Positions 29,611-42,822 of a stretch of DNA of 64,000 nt are shown piece by piece (position 1 is the first letter of the stretch; every line of letters begins with the position of its first letter). Source of the DNA: Poecilobothrus nobilitatus (Eukaryota > Arthropoda > Insecta > Diptera > Dolichopodidae). The notes under the pieces are model-generated. The model was not told the DNA's origin and did not search any database. It worked only from the letters and a program-made list of their open reading frames with translations. The stretch covers positions 102,797,099 to 102,861,098 of the forward strand of contig OX352772.1 in assembly GCA_947095535.1 (NCBI GenBank). Direction: 5' to 3'. The position numbers and the translations under genes were made by a program.

Positions 29611-32575
29611 CCTCGGAAAATAGATTACCAATTATTAAATTAACATTTGAAAAAATATCAATTAATTGTTTAATAGATACAGGGTCAGACACTAGTCTCA
29701 TAAAACCTAATATATTACCATATAAAATATTAAATTTGCATAAGCCAATTACATATAATTCTTTAGGTGGACCAAAAAGTGTAACACACAAAGTTATTAC
29801 ACCTATCCCCAAAGAATTAATTAAAACAGGAACTTTAGAATGGAAAGTATTCCCTCTCAAGAGTGAAAAATATGATGCAATAATAGGCATTAATTTCTTA
29901 ATAGCTTTTCAGTCAAAAGTCGACGTTGAGAATCAGTTTCTAGAAATTTTTTCCAAGTATAAAATTCCTTTTGAAAATATAAATTTTCCCAGTGAAATTG
30001 CTCAAGCAAATCACTTAGAACCAATCAATAACATAAAAGACGAAATCTTTAATAAAATAAATCAAGAACATTTGAACTCTGAAGAAAAATCCTATTTAAA
30101 AGATTTACTAAATAAAAATCAAGACTTATTTTTCGGTGAAGGTGACAATCTGACCTTTACACACGAAATAAAACATGAAATCAACTTAAAACATGAAAAT
30201 CCGATTTACAGTAAAATATACCGCTACCCACAAGTTCATGAAAAAGAAATAGAAAAGCAAATCCAGGACATGTTAAAACAAAGAATAATTAGAGAATCTA
30301 ATTCACCCTACAATTCTCCACTTTGGATTGTACCAAAAAAATTGGACAATTCCAATATAAGAAAATGGAGAATAGTTATAGACTATAGGAAACTTAATAA
30401 AATTACAATTGACGATAAGTTTCCTATACCAAATATAGACAATATTCTTGACAAACTTGGACGTTCACAATACTTTACGACATTGGATTTAGCGAAAGGC
30501 TTTCACCAAATAATAGTGAATGAAAAAGACCAAAAGAAAACTGCCTTTTCGACACCTTTCGGGCATTACGAATATATTCGCATGCCTTTTGGCCTGAAAA
30601 ATGCGCCATCTACTTTTCAGCGAATGATGAATTCTGTACTCCGAGAATACATCAATAAAATATGCGTAGTATACCTAGATGATATACTGATTTTCAGCAC
30701 ATCTATTCAAGAACATATAACCAATACAAATAAAATATTCAACAAACTAAGACAAGCTAATTTAAAAATTCAAATAGACAAATGTAACTTTTTCTGTAAA
30801 GAGACAGAATATTTAGGACATGTACTAACAAAAGACGGAATTAAACCCAATCCAAGGAAAATTAAGGACATAGTAGAATTGAAACTGCCAACTACCCAAA
30901 AGCAGATCAAATCATTCCTAGGAGTTACTGGCTATTACAGGAAGTTCATAAAGGACTATGCCAAAATAGCCCAACCAATGACGAAGTACTTGAAAAAAGA
31001 CACTCAAATAAACAAATTGGACTCTTCTTACATTAACGCTTTCGAACAATTAAAAACTCTTATAACTTCACATCCCATTCTTAAATACCCAGACTTTAAC
31101 AAACCTTTTAAACTTAATACAGACGCTAGTAATTACGCAATAGGTGGAGTACTACTTCAAGACAACCATCCAATTTCATATGCGAGTAGAACCCTAAATA
31201 ATCATGAGATTAAGTATAGCACTACAGAAAAAGAACTTTTAGCCGTTATATGGGCTATAAAATATTTCCGACCGTACATTTACGGCAAAGAATTTGAACT
31301 AAGAACAGATCACCAAGCTTTGAAATGGTTACATACCAAATATTTAGGTAAAGACTTAAATCCCAGGTTACAAAGATGGATTTTGTCTTTAGGGGAATAT
31401 AACATAAAAATTGAATTTCTGAAAGGGAAAGAAAATAAAATCGCCGATTTTCTCAGTAGGATAAATACGGACGAACATGAAATAAATATATTGACCGAGA
31501 CGTTCAATTTTAACGAAGGAAGAGAAATCATAAATACGCAACATGATGAAAACTCTTCTCAAAACAATGAAAATAATTCACTTCAACCAACAATTCATTC
31601 TCAGGAAGAAGAACAAAATGACCATATCCCTATTTTAGAAACAATAGTAAACCGTTTTAAAACCCAAATAATAATCACCTCTAATTTCACACAAGAATTT
31701 GAACAAATATTAGGAAATCGTAGAATCTATATTAACCCAGATTCAACTACAGCAAACTTAATCAATACTTTAAAAACCTATATATCAGGAAACAAAGTTG
31801 CAATATATACCCAAATATCTGATCATGATTTCAACGTTTTTCAACAAACCCTAATTAAAGAATTTCCTAACATTAAATTCGTAAAATGTACTTTCTTCGC
31901 TCAAGATATAAAAACCGAAGAAGAATTAATAAAAATAGTGTCTATCCATCATAAAGAACAAAAACATCCAGGAATCGTTGCTCTTTATGAATATTTAAAA
32001 ACAAAAATATATAACAAACAACTCAAATTAGTAATAAATAAAATTACAAACAATTGTGATATATGTTGTCAAGGGAAATATGATCGTAACCCTATCAAAC
32101 CCAAATTTAAAAAATCTGAAATACCTACAAATAAAAATCAAATTGTACATGTAGATACCTACACAAATAAAAGACAAACATTTATAGTTTTTATTGATAA
32201 ATTCACAAAATTTGCAACAGCTTATCCTTTAGAAAACAGAAATCACGTATTATAGAAAAACTAAGAATTTATTTCAATCACAAAAAACCCAAAAAATTAA
32301 TTGCGGATAATGAATTCAAATCTATTCATATAAAAGAATTCCTTAATAATGAAAATATAGAATTACACCTTGTCAAACCTAATAGTCATACTGGTAATTC
32401 AGGCGTAGAAAGACTTAATAATACAATCACTGAAAAATTACGTATATTGAATTTAGAACAACCCTGTCCTATAAGAATTCAGCTCTTAGAAGCTATAAAG
32501 TCCTACAATAACCAATACCACAGTACAATAAAAAACAACTCCTTCAAACGTTGAAAACAGTTTAATTTCAATAGA
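29580..32575 (+). pseudogene. pol: gypsy element 1 pol (PR-RT-RNaseH-IN)
   Basis: The frame opens at 29,580 and overlaps the gag end in the -1 frame, as expected for frameshift expression. Protease: LIDTGSDTSL (about 29,670). RT: DYRKLNKITIDD, TLDLAKGFHQI and YLDDILIF (about 30,671), with catalytic Asp residues kept. RNase H: NTDASNYAIGG, TEKELLAVIW and RTDHQALKWL. Integrase: His/His/Cys/Cys finger (HHKEQKHPG...CDICCQGK) and first Asp in VHVDTYTN. The frame ends at 32,253-32,255. Second and third acidic motifs (IADNEF; NSGVERLNN) follow in another frame, with a further break near 32,550. A basic tail continues at 32,616-32,852. RT and RNase H look intact; integrase is split. Confidence 0.92.
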
Positions 32576-32781
32576 AACAATATACAATAACCTCATTAAT
32601 TCCCAAAATAAAAGATTGAATAAACATAACAAAAACAGAGAAGACTACGAAGAAACAAGAAAACAAGGCTATATAAAAAATTATAAATCACTAAGACACA
32701 AAGATGAACCCAAATACAGAAAACACAACTTATCAAATATACACTGTACTAATATAAAACGACCTCTTAAATTTTCAGATA

Positions 32782-34093
32782 ATGATGATAATATTTCTTA
32801 CCCTGACAATCACACAAGTGACATCAACTCAATTACAAGTAGAGAAAATTGAATCTATAAATGGATATACTATTATACAAGAAGAAGAAATTCTCATACC
32901 AAAAACTTTTAATTACTCTCTTCATATTATTGACTTAAAACAAATAGATAACGTTATAAATGAAATAATAAAAAGTACAACTTTACTACCAACAAACATG
33001 AGCTCCTCATTATTTAAAGACATTGAAAAATTACAAGACAAATTAACAACTTTAGAAAACGGACATCACTCAATACATAAACGAGGACTTTTTAATTTCA
33101 TAGGAACAATTAACAAATGGATAACTGGAACTATGGATGACGACGACAGAGAAACAATTAACCAACATTTCGAAACCGTTGACAATAACAACCATAACGT
33201 CATAACAACAATAAATAAACAAATACAAATAAATGACAATTTTAATACATCCATAAATAAATTACTTAATGTTATTAAAGAAGACAGACAGTTAACTCAA
33301 GAATTTCTAAAAGAAGTAACTAACCAAAATCAACTTAAAATTACGGTATTCGACATTAAATTAAATATTCAAGAGATAGACAGAATTATAAACGAACTAC
33401 AAGACAATATAATACTTTCCAATATTAATATAATTCATCCATCGCTTTTAACTCATGAAGAAATTTCAGAATATCAAATTAACGCAGATAAAATAAAAAA
33501 CTTAAAACTAGGATTTTCAAAAATAACAACAAACAAATTAATATTCCTAATTAAAATTCCATATAAAATGAGCTTTATAAATAAAAAATTAATCGTACCT
33601 TTATCAAACGAAAATACTTGTAATTCAATAGAATATCCAATTACACAAGCTTTAGAATATCGCGGTGAATATTACGAATATGATTTAAACAAAGCACTTC
33701 ATCAGTTAAATGACCTGAAACATTGCATTACTCAGCAAAATTGCAAAAATATAAAAAGTTGTTCAACAGAAATTTATAATATAGATGATAGTAGTTTATT
33801 AATTCAATTAGCAAAAAATGTAACATTAGTTTCTAATTGTGACGAAAGAAAATTTCAATTGAATGGAAATTATTTTATAAAATTTTACAATTGTATTATA
33901 AATCTAGATAATAAGACATATTATAATAATATCAAAGAAATAAAAAATAAATATGTAATTCCTAATTTAGACTATAAGTCTGAAAATAATTCTTTAACTT
34001 TAAGTGACATTGTAATTAAAACAACAAAAAATATAGAAGAAATTGAAGAACTAAGGTTCCATAAAAAATTTGTTTATTCAGGAATTACTTAAG
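32782..34093 (+). pseudogene. env: gypsy element 1 env-like protein, stop before membrane anchor
   Basis: 436 residues. The N-terminus (MMIIFLTLTITQVTST) looks like a signal peptide. A dibasic site followed by a hydrophobic stretch (HKRGLFNFIGTI, about residues 99-110) matches the furin site and fusion-peptide region of insect errantivirus/baculovirus F-like envelopes. A long coiled-coil-like region and several Cys follow. The frame ends at 34,090-34,092; directly after that stop the same frame holds a strongly hydrophobic segment (about 34,093-34,146). So the current product would lack its membrane anchor. The start overlaps the pol tail in another frame; such env is usually made from a spliced RNA. 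Confidence 0.82.
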
Positions 34094-34205
34094 TTATAAT
34101 AATAAACTTAATATTAATAATTATTGTAAGTATTCTATTATATTGTAAAATGAAAGTAAAAACCATTAAAACGATTCAGGAGAATCTTAATTTTAACGAA
34201 GGAAA

Positions 34206-34586
34206 AGTTACGTTATCATATTCTGTAACATCTAAATATAAAAATGCCGACAACATAATATGCAATCCGACACCTCCAGACAAAATCCAAATGCATAATT
34301 ATGAAATAAAGTCGATGAACGATCGAAGGTTAAACGATCCACATAAAATATTACTTTTTTAACAAAAGTGATATTTTATACGAAATAACAGTTTTTACTT
34401 TCATCAGCAAATTTAGCAATTCAGGTAGTTAATTAAACATTAATTAGCAATTAGAAAGTCAGTTAATAAAAGTTAACAGTAGAGATTAGTTCTATTTTTT
34501 AGTTTAATAAAAGCTAAAATAAAGTTTTATTATAAAATAAAAATAATTTGTTTTTTTTAAATTAAGAAAAGAATTAAATCGTTTCT
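34206..34586 (+). repeat. 3' LTR of gypsy element 1
   Basis: 381 bp, begins agttacgttatcat and ends atcgtttct. Holds about 26 bases absent from the 5' LTR. The TGGG duplication follows. Confidence 0.92.
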
Positions 34587-34984
34587 TGGGTTCGTATTTT
34601 GGAAACTTCCGGACGAGCACAAGAGCAACGAGCATATCTCCAAAACCAACAAAAGTAGAACCTTTAAATTTAGTACAATGGTGTTCTGGCATGTTTTCTT
34701 TATGTTCCTGAGATGGATTCGATGAATTGGAGTGGCAATTCGGGTACCTGACATACACCTCCCAAGGACCAACAATCTTCGAAATTAATAAACATAGAAA
34801 CTTAAAATTTTTTACAAAAGTTTCAAGCATATCCCAAGAGGATGCTTCTTTTACGTTCCTGAAATTCGAGTTGAATAAGACAGAAAAAGGAAGAAGTTCA
34901 AGCAGCTGCCAAAAAAACTTATGGATTTTTAATTTAATTCGAATTATTGAGATGTAGGGTACTAATAAGTCGGTTGCATCGACT

Positions 34985-35680
34985 TACTGTTACATTTACT
35001 TGTTTTCAGAACAAAATGGTAAATCATTATGATAGTCATGTGTACTTTCCGGATAATCTAAATCTACTTCTAATACATACTCTATTCTGAATCATCAGCT
35101 GTTTCACTAATTATTAAATTTGAAGGATTATTAACCCATTTAAATCCTTTGTATAATAAGTACTTAAACATAGCCCAACCATATAAATTATTAGCATCTA
35201 AATACATTATATACTTATCAGGTTTAGTTTTATTATATTCCTCCCCTATATATTTATTTTTAGGTTGTGAATGATTCATACTACATTGACTTATACGAAT
35301 CCCTCTTTTAAAAAAAATTATACATATTAATATCAACTAACAAATCTAACTGAATGTTAGTAAATTTTAACATTGCATCCCATGCAAGTACGGGTATCTT
35401 ATACAATAAATTACATAAATTACGTGACATTAAGGACCTACAGTTACCAATTACGTGACAATGGTCCTTTACCCGAATTTTGAATTGAATTTTTTTTTCA
35501 TATATGTGAAAAACATACTTCTTTTGTTCTATGATAAAGTTCCTCTTTCTCGGTTAATTTTTTAATCGGTTTCGGATTTTTTATATATTTTATATAAAAA
35601 TTTACTATCAGTTTTCAAACTAAAAATAAATTTACGTTTCTAACTCACCTTTGTCGGACTATCAATTGCTTTTTAGTAGT
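34985..35680 (-). pseudogene. Polinton PolB, middle part (unit 1)
   Basis: Reading from 35,680 down: the PKPIKKLTEKEEL block near 35,560, then a shifted frame with a KxHCH-like piece, then NLCNLLYKIP. Next is 35,336-35,082 with GIRISQCSMNH, DKYIMYLDANNLYGWAM and GFKWVNNPSN, then LEVDLDYPES and DLPFCSEN to about 34,990. LDANNLYG is the conserved DxxxLYG motif A of protein-primed PolB. Several stops and frame changes are present. The part expected between NLCNLLYKIP and the next block (FHN-type segment present at 46,990-47,150) is missing here. It joins the C-terminal part at 26,742 once the insert is ignored. Confidence 0.82.
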
Positions 35681-35689
35681 ACTGATCAT

Positions 35690-37272
35690 AGTATTGTTAG
35701 GGAAGAAACCAACTTTAAATTATGAAAAGATTTCCACTGACACCTTTTGGCAAAATCTAGGTAATTTTAATACCTTGGATGAATATATTCAAAAGTATTC
35801 TGAAAAATCCAAAATTACAATGAGATCATCCTTCCAAAAAACACCAGAAAGAAACATGAGTGGATGAATAATAAAATCATTTGTAACATGAATATTCGCA
35901 ACTCTTTTTTTAAGTACAATATCCAAATATCCCAATGACATGAGAGTTAGCTTTATGAAAAATACAAAAATATAGTTGAAAGGCAAATAAAACAGGCTAA
36001 GCATGATTTTTGTAATAAGATAATATCTAGCGATCCAAATAGTAAGAAATTATGAAGTCTTTATAAAAGAATTATGTATAATAAAAATAGTTTCGATAAT
36101 AATAATTATCTAAATGAAATTAAATACAATAATAACGTAGTAAATAATTTGCAGCAAATTACACATACAATGAATTCATATTTTATAGATGTTACAAAAC
36201 CCTTAGAAATATCAACAGACCCTATTGATGAGAATATATGTAGCTACCAAAAAACATTTACAATCAATTCTCTCTACTTCCTACAAATTTGGAAGAAGTA
36301 AAAATGACAATTAATTCATTAAAGTTGGGATCTGCAACTGGCCATGATAATATTTCATTTAAAGTACTGAAAACATTTTCAAACCAGTTAAGTCCAATAC
36401 TAGTTAAGTTCATCAATTTATCTTTTGAATCTGGTTCGTTCCCTGACTCACTCAAACAGACCATTGTTACACCGATACATAAAGCCTGTGATAAAACATA
36501 TCCATCCAATTATCGCCCAATTTCAGTTCTGAATTCAATTTCAAAAATATTTGAAAAAATTATTAAAAAAAGGCTCACGTGTTTCTTGGACTCAAATGGT
36601 ATATATTTAAAGAAAACTCCAACAGGACAGCTGCTTCTTTAGTTCTAACGGATTACATATCAAAGAGCATGGATATTAAAAAATATACTGCTTGCTTATT
36701 CATAGATTTGCAGAAAGATTGTGTTGATCATAATATTCTCCTTTTTAAGTTGTCCCAATTGCAACTTAGCGAAATTCAATTAAATTTTTTAAGTCGTATT
36801 TACACAACAGAAAACAACAGACACGCTGTAACAACACCTACAGTAATGTACAATATATAAAAAAAGGAGTACCCCAGGGGTCAATTCTCGATCGTGATTT
36901 GTTCAAAGTTTATATCGACGACATAGCTAGGTTAGCACTAAAAGGAGCTTTACAGCTTTTTGCAGATGATACGGTTATTAGATATTTTACAGATAGTGAG
37001 CTAGATTTAAGAGATTCAATTATACATGATTTGTGTATTATTGAGGATTGGCTTCTTAAAAACAAGATGTCTTTAAATATAAAGAAGACCAAAGTACTAC
37101 TCTTTGAGAACAAAACCTTCAATTTCACTAGTATTAATTTTAGAAACAACCCCATCCGTGTAGTGAGAAGCTTTAGTTATTTAAGACTAATAATAGATAG
37201 TAAGCTTAAATGGCAGGATCATATAGATTATATTTTTAAGAAAATTATACCTTGTGTTTATATTAAGAAGAT
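35690..37272 (+). mobile_element. LINE family 1, copy a, left part
   Basis: A 5'-truncated non-LTR retrotransposon inserted in PolB. Reverse transcriptase blocks: LKLGSATGHDNISFKVLK (36,289-36,642 frame), NYRPISVLNSISKIFEK, ACLFIDLQKDCVDH, GVPQGS and LFADDTVIRYF (FADD, about 36,957-36,970), then KNKMSLNIKKTKVLLF. Frames change near 36,640, 36,860 and 36,890. The sequence stops at about 37,272 in attaagaagat and continues at 42,055, because LINE family 2 copy a sits in between. Clade not settled. Confidence 0.8.
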
Positions 37273-40200
37273 CCATATTAAGATATTATATCATTCGTAA
37301 TTCGTACGTCGAGCGAGCGATTAACACCGAACAACTTAAAATTAATTTCATAAAATATAAATAACAAAAAAAAACTTACAATTTATATTTAAATTAAATA
37401 TTATTGTTGCATTTTCTTATATGTATTAAACCGAACATATTAATATTAATATTTTTTTTAACACATATTATTATTTATATATTGAACTTATTCTACATTT
37501 TAACCAAAGGAAAATAAAGCAAAAATGAAGTTTGTTGTTATTTTTTTTTTTTTCAATAAATTCAACAAAAATAAATAATAATAATAAATTATTATAAATT
37601 GTTTATTATAAATTGTTGTTATTATAAATTATTATAAATTAGGATAAATTGTACATAATATAAACCAACTTTTACTTAATAAATTTCTAACTTTTTCTGA
37701 ATTACTTGAAAAAGGAAAAAAAAAAAAAGAAAAAATAAGAATAACAATAATTCAATATAATTAATTAAATCTAACAACAAGTGATATTAAGTGTAACAAT
37801 TAAAGATTCTAACAATGTAAAAAATTTAGCATCACAAACCAAAATATTTCTAAATAAATTTTTCCTTTATTAACTTAAATCATCAAAATATATTACATAA
37901 AATTTGCTACATATATATTTCAATTAAAAGCAAATATCATCATCATTAAACATTAATTATACATAAAAACAAAATATTAATACGGATACAACATAACCTA
38001 AATTTGCACTGGATTTTTATATGCTGAATTTTTCAAATTCCTCTTTCAAATCAACTTCCAACACACATCAGAACTTCAACTTTTTTTGCATTTGTATAAC
38101 AATAAATACTATTTTTTTTTTTCACATATAATTTATTAAACTAACACTCTTTATTCAATAATTTTAATTAAACTAAATTAACATCAAATAATTTCTAAAA
38201 TATTGTAATAAAGAAGATATCATTTTAAGTTTTTACTATAATTTAAACACTCAATTTATTTTTAATATCTTTTTAATTAATTCTTAAAATATTGTAAAAA
38301 ACATTTAAATTCTTATTTTAAATTATGATTTTGGATTATATGAATACTATTTTAGATTTGTTTACTACCATTTTTTATAATTTGTTTTCTTTTATAATTT
38401 TAAATTTATCTTAATTAATTTTTTTTTTTTAAATCTGTTTACTCACTATAATTTTAATTTAAATACTAATTTTTTTATTTTTTATTTTTTTTTTAATTTA
38501 AAAACACAATATTTATTTTAAAAACACAAAAATTATTTTATATTAGTTATACTATTGTTTACATACTTTTCTTGAAAAAAGAAAAAAAAAAAAACACAGA
38601 TGTGTAATATGTTCCCTTTGTACTACAACTTTCCCTTTCTTTTAAATTATTTTTTAATAAAATTAATTCTCTTCTATTTACTTCTATTAAAATTTCATTG
38701 AAATGAAAGAATTAGAAATAAAATTTAAAATTAAATATTTTATTAACTGTGGTTGTTGTCTCGACTAATTATTAGTGGTGGATATAAATTAAATATTCCT
38801 TGTATATGATAAGGTATTATAAACTGTCATGTACAATTAGTGTTTTTTCTGTATCCAATTCTAATTTACGATGTATGACGAATTCCGTTTCTGATTATTT
38901 CTATTATTTAGTATTACTTTTTTTTTTTTTTTTTAATATGTTATAATTCTTTTTTCTTTCAAAAGGGTATTATAATATATTGTAATTCCTTTTGTTTTAA
39001 TTTTTTAATTAAATTAAATTAAATCAATTAAATTCTTCTAAAATTTTTTAATTAAATTAAATTAAATCAATTAAATTCTATAATATAAATTTTATTTTCC
39101 GTTGCAATATTGTATTACCATAATAGCCAACTTTTCTATTAATTTTTGCAATATTCGTGGTCTCACATCAAACTTTTGCGCCGTAGAGGCACACTTATTC
39201 TCAGAAAGGCCGGCGTTGTTAGCACTATGCGAGACTCAAGATAAAGATGATAGTATTAATTTTAATATTAACGGCTATTCCTTGGTTTCGCATTTCATCA
39301 CCCACAGAGGTGTCGCTTTATATATTCGTTCTGATGTAACTTTCAACACCCTCACAATCTAAAAGGCTCCAACCATATTTTTCATTATATATGGATTAAA
39401 CTACGTGTTGAAAAGTCTACAATATTTTTCTGTTTTTTATACAGATCTCCCCAAGCAAGTGAGTCTGAAACAGCTGTTGTCATTGAAGAACTATCGGAAA
39501 GCATCAACTCAGTCCTGATCCAACACCTGGATGCTGAGATTGTTATCGCTGGTGACTTCAATGTTCACAACAAAAACTGGCTCCATTATTCTAGTCACAA
39601 TTCACCAAAAGGCAGGCAAGTTGAACTATTTTCAAATCTCTTCCAACTTTCTCAACTTGTTAGAAACCCAACGAGGATTCCAGATCAAAATGGCCATAAT
39701 CAACATCTTCTGGACTTATTTCTAACCACAAATCCAGAAAAATACACAATTTCTGTTAACTCTCCGCTTGGTAACTCCGACCATTGCCTTGTTAAAACCA
39801 GTTTCTCAAGAGGTATTTCTGCTTGTACGAGCCTAACCCCAAAAAGATTAGTCTGGCATTACAATCGCGCTAACTGGGATGACTTGAATCATTTTTTAAA
39901 AGGCTTCGACTGGTCTGTATACTTTCGTCAAAGAAATGTTGATCTTTTTGCTGATGCCATTAGTAAAACTATAGTGCTGGGTATGAAACTGTTCATACCT
40001 AGATCGTATAAGTCTGTTAAACCAAATACCACGTTTAATGACATGGTTTAATGACATTTGCAAAAGGCCCATCAGAAATAAAGAGGAAAAGTTTAAGCTT
40101 TACAAGGCTAATGTCTCGGAGGCATCACGTAGAAGTTATAAAGTGGCTCGAAATGATTTTAAAAAGATTATCAGTCAACAAAAGTTCCTGCATAACCAGA

Positions 40201-42054
40201 GGTTGAAGCATAAAATTCTCCACCAACCCAACTGCAATCGTTCTTTTTGGGCATTTGCAAAAAATGTTAAGCAGAACTTTTGTAAATCTTCATTTCTCCC
40301 TTGATTGATAATGACTCTATCATATCAGATTCGGCTGGTAAAGCTAACTTATTTGCAAAACGTTTTGCGGCAAATTTCACACTCCCTCCTACAACTCAAC
40401 TATCACCATCAATTCCTGAAGTTGATCGCTCCTGCAGATTTGGGAAAGTTTATTTCAGGAATCGAGCTGTAATGAAAGTTCTGAAGAATCTGAATGGAAA
40501 AAAGTCTACTGGCCCTGATGGAATCCCCGCTGTGGTTCTGAAAAATACTGCCTTCTCCATTTCGAAACCTCTGCGCAACCTTTTTTACCTTTCATTTTCG
40601 ACTGGTATTTATCCCAGTCAGTGGAAGGTTGCTCATCTTTCCCCAATTCCCAAAAAAGGTGACAAAAGCGAACCCTCAAACTATAGACCTACAGCTATCA
40701 TTTCGATCATTTCCAAAGTTATGGAAACTTTTATAAACTCCAAGCTCAAGAAATATTTAGATGATAGGGGTATCTTACATGATCGCCAATACGGTTTTAG
40801 ATGCAACCGATCCACTAGTGATCTTATGACATACCTCAGTGGTAAACTTAACAGCAGCATTCACTACTCTGGTGAATGTACTGTTGTTGCTCTTGATATT
40901 TCGAAAGCTTTTGATCGAGTATGGCATGCTGCTCTGTTGAACAAATGTCAAGCTCTAGGTCTTGGTCCAGTTTTATGTAAATGGATTGAAAACTATCTTT
41001 CGAATCGTTGTATTCGTGTTCTGGTCGACGGCTACATGTCTGCCACATTTCAAATAAACGCTGGCGTTCCACAAGAATCCGTCCTTGCACCTACTCTCTT
41101 TTTGATTTTTATCAACGATCTTCTATCTTCAACTTTCAATCCAATTCACAGTTTAATTTTCACAGTTATAATTTTCCGAGAAAGTTAAATGCCACAACCC
41201 CCGCAATTGAAATAGCTAGACTATCTATGAGCAATACGGTTAACGATGATCTAACTAAAATCGCTAGTTGGGGCTCGAAAAACAGAGTGGAGTTTAATTC
41301 TTCCAAAATTCAATGCTGTCTCATAACTTGACATTTTGGTCATGCAGCTAAATCAAAAAATAATGTGGAATGATCATATTTTTGAGATAGCGAAAAGTGC
41401 TGCCAAATGCTTGGGTTTTCTCTTTAGGTGTAAATCGTATTTCTCTTCAAAGGACTTGTCCAAAATCTATAAAGCATATATACGACCTAAGATGGAATAT
41501 AACTCACATATTTGGGCTGGCGCCTCATCCACTTCCTTGAACTTTCTCGATCGAGTTCAAAAACGCGCTTTCGTCTAATTAATGACCCCATTGTGAGTAA
41601 TTCTATAGCCCCGCTCGACGACCGTCGTAATATAGGAGCTCTTTCTCTTTTTTATAGATATCTTGTTGGTAATGACACTTGCTCAGTTGAAATAAAATCA
41701 CTGATGCCTCTTCTGAAACAATTCCAACGCACCACAAGAGGGGCAGCAAATGCGCATTCCTACTATGTGGAACTACCTAAGTGGTACTCTTCTGGTTATA
41801 GCAATTCGTTTGTTGTTAGAGCTGCAAAAATATTGAATTTATTACCATCCAGCGTATTCCCAAAAGTTGGCGGTTTTGGTATTTACAATTTGCCTAAATT
41901 AAAGAAGAATCTCAACAGATTCTTCCCAAATTTACCTTTCAACTCTCCGTTATCCCAATTGTTCCATCCCTATCCCATCCCATGTAATCACAACTACTTC
42001 AAGTACAAAGGATCATATTCCTAGTTTGTGGTTTTAGAAGAAAAAAAAAAAAAA
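37273..42054 (+). mobile_element. LINE family 2, copy a, near full length
   Basis: About 4.8 kb ending in a poly-A tract (42,040-42,053), nested in LINE family 1. Both flanks share aagat, a possible target duplication. The first 1.8 kb (37,273-39,100) has no open frame beyond chance; a 5' UTR or decayed ORF1 is likely. Endonuclease: NFCNIRGLTSN, CETQ, FYRSPQ, AGDFNVHN and SDHCLV, in several frames from 39,102. RT: 40,301-41,188 with GPDGIPAVVLK, NYRPTAIISIISKVMET, VALDISKAFDRVWHAAL and INAGVP. The FADD-containing segment present in copy b is missing near 41,160, so the active site is lost. C-terminal region 41,336-42,024. Confidence 0.82.
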
Positions 42055-42799
42055 GATTAAGGAAATACTTTGATAGGAAAACATTGTTTGTTAATTATCA
42101 AATTTAATATATTTAAACCCACTTGGGAGCAATGCTTCACAAACGTATATAAAAGACTTGATGTCATACATAAAAGAGCAATAAAAATAATACATTTTAA
42201 TCCTATTAGACATCCCTCCTATTTAATATATTCGTCACAATACTTAAGTCTTGAAACTAAATCTAAAAGAGAATTTCTAGCCTATAAATTAATTAACAGT
42301 TTAATCAAACATAATTTTTTAAAACAGACAATTTTAACAGTTTAACTGATGATTTGAAAAATATACATTCATATAGTTTATTTGAAAAATGAATAAAAAA
42401 TTTACTTTTACCCATCAATTAAATAACTAAATAGTGGGGTGCTATTTATTATGATTATTAATATAGTAAATTGTTTGTACCTATTATTCACTTTACGTAC
42501 TTTTTTAAATTTTTTAATTATTTCTACATATTAATTATACATATTAACTATAATATCTATTTTGTTGAATTAAACACTTAAAACTGCTTAACAATAATAT
42601 TAACCTATACGACCACACAGCTTAGGCTAAGGTCTGAACAAATCGAATTAAATAAATGTATATATAATAATGTAACTATATATCTAATTTAAAAACTTTT
42701 TTTATATTTGTTTATATCTTTTTCGAATTAACGTAAAATTTAGATATAAGTTAATTAGATATAAAAATTTTTGTAATTAAAAAAAAATGTAAAAAAATG
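42055..42799 (+). mobile_element. LINE family 1, copy a, right part
   Basis: Resumes with aagattaaggaaatac, as uninterrupted copy c does at about 56,786. The frame 42,070-42,345 has RLDVIHKRAIKIIHFNPI, the C-terminal segment of the LINE ORF2. The rest is an AT-rich 3' UTR. The final about 33 bases (42,804-42,836) appear in reverse complement relative to copy c. Confidence 0.72.
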
Positions 42800-42822
42800 T
42801 TTTCTTTCCTAATTTCATTTAT

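Larger units (their letters stand above)
28035..34586 (+). mobile_element. Ty3/gypsy LTR element with env (errantivirus-like, 297/17.6 group)
   Basis: Two LTRs (28,035-28,389 and 34,206-34,586) flank gag, pol (PR-RT-RNH-IN) and an env-like frame. The 4-bp target duplication TGGG is visible (28,031-28,034 and 34,587-34,590). The primer site tggcgcagtcggtagg starts at 28,389 and is the tRNA-Ser type of the 297/17.6 group. A purine tract, gaaggaaa, precedes the right LTR. gag, the integrase part of pol, and env each have breaks. It lies inside the minisatellite and is thus younger than it. Confidence 0.93.
26743..34980 (-). mobile_element. Helentron-like element copy 3 inserted in PolB
   Basis: PolB reads IPPTSK from 26,742 and FCSEN up to about 34,990, so this block is an insert. 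The hairpin end (taatataccc-ta, 26,743-26,754; complement 26,766-26,777, perfect 12-bp stem) adjoins the left junction. The right end carries agtcggttgcatcgactt and a gtagggtac block like the 5' ends of the other copies in reverse. I see no target duplication; the site is within a T-run. Just inside are a gtccgtccgtccgttcgc tract and ataactcaaaac. A minisatellite fills most of it and a gypsy element is nested at 28,035-34,586. Orientation is minus (hairpin is the 3' end). Confidence 0.7.

Noticed and set aside
37273..39100. ORF1 of LINE family 2
   Set aside because: No frame with credible length or composition was found in this AT-rich stretch.
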